Shown here: positions 25,169-29,205 of the stretch, one piece after another
Layout of the letters: each line of letters begins with the position of its first letter
Numbering within the stretch: the first letter of the stretch is position 1
Origin: a virus
Virus record (IMG/VR): IMGVR_UViG_3300023174_008937
Location: 1-29,205 of that record
Reading direction: 5' to 3' (one strand)
DNA: 29,205 nucleotides
Program-made: the position numbers and the translations under genes
The notes under the pieces: generated by a model
Database searches by the model: none
What the model saw: the letters and a program-made list of their open reading frames with translations, nothing else
What the model was told of the DNA's origin: nothing

Positions 25169-26161
25169 TTAAGATGCCTTCTGGCGATTACGAATCATTG
25201 CCAGAATGTCTTCTGCACGTTGACCGCCATTGTTGGGGGTGGTCACTGGCGATGTGACGGCTGCTGTTTGAGCTACAGATTTGGAAGGCTCGAACGGCAC
25301 ATCTTCATCCGAACTCAATGCAGGTTCGCTGGGCAAAGCCGCTGGTGTTGCTGCTGCAGTATTACTAGCCGCCGATACTCCTCGTGGCTTGTAGTATGCA
25401 CCCCAACGTTCAGTGTCGTATGCTTGTCCATCTACGCTGGCCTCGAACATTTCCTTGATGACCTTGAGCTCAACATCTGATGGCTTCTTGGGCAGGAAAT
25501 CTGCTAGATTGTACAGGCCATACTGCTCAATGGCCGCTGCTTCGTCAGCAGTCAGTGCTGATTCCTTGCGAGCCCACTTGCTGGTGTTGTAATCGGCATA
25601 ACCGCCCTTGCTGGTCTTGGTGATGACAAAGTCAAGACCGCCCTGATAATCAGTGGGCAGATTTTCTAGTTCTGGGTCTAACAACGCTGCCTTGACCAGA
25701 TTAAAAATCTGAGGGCTGATGATAAAGCGACGAATTGGATTCGCCGGTGTTTCGTCGTCCTTCATGGGATTCTCGCGCACAAAGCCTTGGAACAGATATG
25801 ACTTCTTCTTCCAATACTTGCGACCCATGTCTTCTAGACTGGGATCTTTAAACCAAGTACGTACTTCCGCTAGAATTGGGCAGGCTTCGCCCCACATTTC
25901 CACGCAAGGGACCTGAACAGTTACCGGTTTGGAATCAGCTTGTCCTTTAACGCCAGCAAATGGCAAGTTAATCATTGCGCGTTCTACCCAGAAAAAAGTG
26001 TTCTTGGGATCTGCATCCGGAAGGAAACGCACTCTTGCGTTGGTGCCTTCTGCAATGTTCCAGTGTGCGTAAATGGCATTGTCGCCAGTTGATACGCCGC
26101 CCGATTGACGGTTTTCTTGTGCTTGTAGCTTTGCTCGAATTTCTGCTAGTGATGTGGCCAT
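25169..26161 (-). CDS. 32: gp32-like single-stranded DNA-binding protein
   Basis: A 330-residue protein starting MATSLAEIRAKLQAQENRQS, like the basic, cooperative N-terminus of T4 gp32. The OB-fold core has ARVRFLPDADPKNTFFWVER, VPCVEMWGEACPILAEVRTW (about residues 85-104) and GRKYWKKKSYLFQGFV (about 113-128), the aromatic/basic pattern of cyanophage gp32. Two Cys are present (C-x7-C), but I do not see the complete HxnCxnCxxC zinc set of T4 gp32. The C-terminus is long, Ala/Pro/Ser-rich and acidic in part (SSDEDVPFEPS), then ends AEDILAMIRNRQKAS. A strong ribosome-binding site (AAGGAGAAA) and a late box 77 nt upstream precede it. It works with UvsX and UvsY, encoded next. Confidence 0.85.
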   Translation of the reverse strand: MATSLAEIRAKLQAQENRQSGGVSTGDNAIYAHWNIAEGTNARVRFLPDADPKNTFFWVERAMINLPFAGVKGQADSKPVTVQVPCVEMWGEACPILAEVRTWFKDPSLEDMGRKYWKKKSYLFQGFVRENPMKDDETPANPIRRFIISPQIFNLVKAALLDPELENLPTDYQGGLDFVITKTSKGGYADYNTSKWARKESALTADEAAAIEQYGLYNLADFLPKKPSDVELKVIKEMFEASVDGQAYDTERWGAYYKPRGVSAASNTAAATPAALPSEPALSSDEDVPFEPSKSVAQTAAVTSPVTTPNNGGQRAEDILAMIRNRQKAS

Positions 26162-26238
26162 AATGTTTCTCCTTGATTGTTAAGATGGTCTTTAATGTGC
26201 CTAAACGTAATATGCACTCTAACATAATACGCTATTAT

Positions 26239-26246
26239 TATTTATG
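26239..26246 (-). promoter_or_regulatory. late-promoter box CATAAATA of the gp32-uvsX operon
   Basis: CATAAATA on the minus strand, just downstream of the terminator hairpin of the preceding gene and 77 nt before the gp32 ATG, leaving a normal leader with a strong Shine-Dalgarno sequence. Confidence 0.55.
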
Positions 26247-26255
26247 TAGTCAAAC

Positions 26256-26281
26256 AAAAAGGCACCAAAAAGTGCCTTTTT
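26256..26281 (-). terminator. rho-independent terminator, likely bidirectional
   Basis: AAAAAGGCAC and GTGCCTTTTT form a perfect 10-bp inverted repeat with loop CAAAAA, 19 nt after the stop of the giant repeat protein. On the minus strand the GC part of the stem is followed by TTTTTG. Confidence 0.85.
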
Positions 26282-26300
26282 GACAAAACTGCTGCTGGGA

Positions 26301-29205
26301 TTACTTCAAGCCTGCCAGTCGTCTCAGTTCTGCAACATCGGCGTCTGAGTCGTTGGCTTCTGCGCTTTCCTTTAACGGTGCCGTAGCAGCCACAGGCGAT
26401 TTGATCTTGTCCATCATTCTACGCATCATACCAGGGCGTTCCTGGGACAAGTCTGTGAAGTGTGCTATTTCTAGATCGCCGTTGTCCAAGTCGACTATCA
26501 GGCTATTTCTGTGTCCCGCTGAAACATCAGACACTGTGCCCATCTCACCCACGCTCTTGACATACACTCGCTGGCCTATCAGGGATTCCAAACTTTCCAG
26601 GCCCTCTGTCACACCTGTTTTATGTGACCCGTCTTTAAGGCTCATTTTCATTTTGCCACGGGGTGTCATAAAAGTCTCGGGTGGCGGAAATCTATTGGCC
26701 TTCAAATGGTCCAATACAGCCATGATTTGGTCGCGTTTTAAATTTGTATGAAAACGTAACTCGCCGGGCGTGTGTGTGACTTTCCAGGGGACGTCGTTTA
26801 CTGTGCCCTTGTGTATGATCATTTCTCCGAACGGCGCATAATCTGGGCTTAGGGCGTCATCGGAGTGGGGATATATAGCACTTTGTACTCTAATGCCTTT
26901 GTACTCGGTTGGCCGTAGTTCTTCTTCAGGAATTTCACGTGCTTGACTTTTTTGCACAATGTTGCCCATCATGGTGTCAAACTTTGTATCACCAGTGGCC
27001 TCCGCCACACCTTGCTCATTAAGATCACCCATACTGATTCCACCTTCTTCTTCAGATTCCTCGGGCAAGCGGCCAACTAAATCTTCAATCTCTACAGCAA
27101 TTTGCTCAAGATTGTCAATCAATCCTGGCTCAAGCCCATGCTCGTGGCCGTCTGCTAAGAGATCTACATTTTGAATAATTTCTTGCAATAACTCGTGAAT
27201 ATGCTGACTAGCATTTCTAAATTCATTTGCCAATAGTGCTTGTTGCTGACCGTCAATTATATCTAAAAGTTCAACAGCAGGACCAAACATACCTTGATCA
27301 ATCGCTGCTGCTGCCTGATCAATGTGCAAATAAAGTTGTTGAGCCTTGGCATCAATTCCTGTGCTTTCACGGAGATTATGTCTGCCATCTCTGCCTTCAG
27401 ATATTGAATCCAAATTTCTGGCATAATCAGCCAGCATATTTTCAGCCACAGTGCCAAGTCTGGCCAGACCCTGTTGACGTTTGTTTATGATATTTTTAGC
27501 CATGTCTCGATATTCTCCTGTACGTGCGTGTGGCATTAGATCCTGCACTTGTTTTTGGGCTTGTTTCTGATAACTTGCTTTGGTCTTGTCACTGATTTCA
27601 TTAACGCCTTCATACTGTTCCTGTCTGTCATACAACTGATTCAGGATGTATTCATAGGTGTCTTTGTCCAGAATGGATAAAATTTCTGCACCAGTGTCAG
27701 TGCGTCGAACACTGTCAATGATGATTTCTGGGTATGATGCTGGTTCCAGACGAGTGGCAGGATAATAGTCACCTTCGGTGTGATAGCCCACTTCCAGATC
27801 TATATCACCAGTATCATCGGGATTTTCGATGGTAATGGTGGCAAAGTCTGTGGGTCTTCTGGCTTCTGCTACTTGTTCCGATTCTTCGCCCATTATTTTT
27901 CTAAGGAATGGTATCACATACTTGCCTATGAGATCTTCAGCCTTTTGATTTAGTTCATCAAAAGTTGATCCCTCACCCAGGGCCCGTTCCAGTGCAGGTA
28001 TCACATACTTGCCAATGGCATCTTCGGCACGTTGGTTTAGGCGGTCAAAGGCACTGTCCTGTCCCAGAATCTTTTCCAGTGCAGGCAGCACGTAACGATG
28101 GAAGATGCTTTGGTCATGGTCTTCGGTCACACTTTGGCGTGGTTGTCTTTGCTTGCGAATAACAGCAATGGCCTGCCGGATGGTCTTTTGCGACAATTTG
28201 CCCTCACCTGCCATTAGACGTATATCCTGCATGGTGATACCATCTGCAGTTGGGATCTTGATCTCGGAGCCTTCCATCACGCCTTTTTTTACTACCTTTG
28301 CTACACCAACCATCTGATCCTTGGGTTCAATCACCGGCTGTTGGTCATAGTATTTTTTACTTTGTCGAGCCATTTGGTCACGCAGACTGCCCCGGCGAGG
28401 TTTCTTAGCACCGTATGAGAAAGGGCCTGCTTCCGCCACACCTTGCTCTTTATTTTGCTTAATCCATGATTTTAATTGTTTACCAGGACCATCAAGACCT
28501 CGATGCAGTCTTACTCGTTTGTCTGTGGGTTCTTTATCGCGAAACCCAATAAGTTTGTGCGTAGGGATAGATGAATCTCCATATTCTTTTTTTAGACTAT
28601 CATATGCTGAACGCCCAAATCGTCGAATAATTTCGTCATCTTCCATTCCCGAGTTCCAAGCATGCATAACATTGTTATGATAGCCTTCCGCCACACCTTC
28701 TGACATATCATGATCAATTCTGTCAAAAGTATCATCATGGTCAAATGAACCCCAAGATTCATATGCATCAACTACATATTGGGGATGTGTATTATGTTTT
28801 TTAGCAACTAGTTTAACTGCTTTGATATAATCAACTCCGTTATTTAACATACTATCAAGTTCTAAAGCGATTGTAGTATCATAATTCATATCAGGCTTAT
28901 CACCTGTGCCTTCCGCCACACCTTTCTTTTCAATTTTACCTAATAATTTTTTACCAGGTTCAGCAGCATTATCTTTTGCCATTTTTTCTTTTTGCTTTTC
29001 TACTGCTGCCTTATATTCTGGGCTATTGATATCGCGATATGGAGTCTTTTGTTTTTCTTTAGAAGTAGAGCCTTCTGTCACACCTTGCGATTCTTCAAGT
29101 TCCCACACCACATTGCCGTTTTCATCTTGTATTTCCATTTTGAGGTTAGGAAACATTTCGTGTTGGTCAGCATAATCCTCTGCCCAATACACAGCATCAT
29201 CTTCT
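26301..29205 (-). CDS. giant protein with GVAEG/GVTEG repeat motifs (5' end outside window)
   Basis: Open to the right edge; the C-terminal 967 residues are present and end DVAELRRLAGLK. No start codon is needed inside the window: the frame stays open (EDDAVYWAEDY...). A short motif GV(A/T)EG/A recurs between otherwise unlike segments: ESQGVTEGS, KKGVAEGTG, SEGVAEGYH, EQGVAEAGP, KKGVMEGSE, SEQVAEARR, NEQGVAEAT, KTGVTEGLE. Many linkers are Lys/Gln/Glu-rich and look unstructured. A 29-residue tandem repeat lies at 27879-28094. The motif resembles the small-x-Glu cleavage sites of T4-type prohead protease, so this may be a head or internal protein cut into many pieces; that is inference. Similar motifs occur in uncharacterised phage proteins from aquatic metagenomes. 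Confidence 0.75.
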   Translation of the reverse strand, partial: EDDAVYWAEDYADQHEMFPNLKMEIQDENGNVVWELEESQGVTEGSTSKEKQKTPYRDINSPEYKAAVEKQKEKMAKDNAAEPGKKLLGKIEKKGVAEGTGDKPDMNYDTTIALELDSMLNNGVDYIKAVKLVAKKHNTHPQYVVDAYESWGSFDHDDTFDRIDHDMSEGVAEGYHNNVMHAWNSGMEDDEIIRRFGRSAYDSLKKEYGDSSIPTHKLIGFRDKEPTDKRVRLHRGLDGPGKQLKSWIKQNKEQGVAEAGPFSYGAKKPRRGSLRDQMARQSKKYYDQQPVIEPKDQMVGVAKVVKKGVMEGSEIKIPTADGITMQDIRLMAGEGKLSQKTIRQAIAVIRKQRQPRQSVTEDHDQSIFHRYVLPALEKILGQDSAFDRLNQRAEDAIGKYVIPALERALGEGSTFDELNQKAEDLIGKYVIPFLRKIMGEESEQVAEARRPTDFATITIENPDDTGDIDLEVGYHTEGDYYPATRLEPASYPEIIIDSVRRTDTGAEILSILDKDTYEYILNQLYDRQEQYEGVNEISDKTKASYQKQAQKQVQDLMPHARTGEYRDMAKNIINKRQQGLARLGTVAENMLADYARNLDSISEGRDGRHNLRESTGIDAKAQQLYLHIDQAAAAIDQGMFGPAVELLDIIDGQQQALLANEFRNASQHIHELLQEIIQNVDLLADGHEHGLEPGLIDNLEQIAVEIEDLVGRLPEESEEEGGISMGDLNEQGVAEATGDTKFDTMMGNIVQKSQAREIPEEELRPTEYKGIRVQSAIYPHSDDALSPDYAPFGEMIIHKGTVNDVPWKVTHTPGELRFHTNLKRDQIMAVLDHLKANRFPPPETFMTPRGKMKMSLKDGSHKTGVTEGLESLESLIGQRVYVKSVGEMGTVSDVSAGHRNSLIVDLDNGDLEIAHFTDLSQERPGMMRRMMDKIKSPVAATAPLKESAEANDSDADVAELRRLAGLK
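27879..28094 (-). repeat. 87-nt (29-residue) tandem repeat, 2.5 copies, inside the giant protein gene
   Basis: Units start with the Tyr codons at 28094, 28007 and 27920, exactly 87 nt apart. The consensus begins YVIPALERALGEGSTFDELN and ends QKAEDLIGK. The last unit is cut after about 14 residues. Each unit is probably an amphipathic helix pair. Confidence 0.85.

Noticed and set aside
26990-29090. The recurring CTTCCGCCACACC-like DNA as a CRISPR or other direct-repeat array
   Set aside because: The copies are in one reading frame, unevenly spaced and encode the GVAEG motif of an open frame; they are protein repeats.

Overview
The window looks like part of a large T4-like tailed phage (contractile-tail superfamily), probably infecting a beta-proteobacterium or a relative. 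The phage assignment rests on a T4-type recombination block on the minus strand (gp32-like ssDNA-binding protein, UvsX, UvsY), many T4-type late-promoter boxes (NATAAATA, often TATAAATA), tRNA genes scattered between protein genes, two free-standing endonuclease genes next to tRNAs, and cyanophage-style auxiliary genes (speD, radical SAM proteins, 2OG-oxygenase-like proteins). The host suggestion rests mainly on a tRNA-Ile(CAU) group I intron that closely resembles the one I recall from Azoarcus (a beta-proteobacterium). It is an inference.

Layout. Positions 1-5100, mostly minus strand: glycosyltransferase-like protein, OlsB-like N-acyltransferase, complete S-adenosylhomocysteine hydrolase (ahcY), a small gene, tRNA-Gly, tRNA-Leu and two 2OG-oxygenase-like proteins. 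5100-9430: a secreted HExxH protein (+), a YkuK-like RNase H-fold protein, then a tRNA-rich region. This region holds a tRNA whose two halves lie about 0.9 kb apart around a tRNA-Arg and an endonuclease gene, a strongly structured non-coding stretch (8489-8740), and a tRNA-Lys with a group I intron in its anticodon. 9430-15100: two tiny plus-strand genes, a fatty-acid desaturase (+), a small gene, a second secreted HExxH protein, a 708-residue FG-GAP/RTX protein and a radical SAM protein. 15290-19440: tRNA-Trp, tRNA-Ile(GAU), speD (+), tRNA-Ser, a B12-binding radical SAM protein, a short promoter-terminator unit, tRNA-Leu(UAA), an HNH endonuclease, and tRNA-Ile(CAU) with a 201-nt group I intron. 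19450-26160: a minimal tilS directly upstream of that tRNA-Ile(CAU), a 519-residue unknown protein, a nucleotidyltransferase-cupin fusion, a methyltransferase, uvsY, a small acidic gene, uvsX and gp32. 26300 to the right edge: the C-terminal part of a very large protein with repeated GVAEG/GVTEG motifs.

How the genes work together. The recombination block serves DNA replication and repair. The tRNA set, with TilS to make tRNA-Ile(CAU) read AUA, adjusts translation. AhcY, SpeD, the methyltransferase and two radical SAM enzymes all touch S-adenosylmethionine. The desaturase and OlsB-like acyltransferase point to membrane-lipid change. The nucleotidyltransferase-cupin and glycosyltransferase-like genes point to sugar or surface chemistry. 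Late-promoter boxes sit exactly 5 nt before the ATG of five minus-strand genes, which suggests leaderless late mRNAs.

All functional names come from reading motifs by eye. No database search was run.
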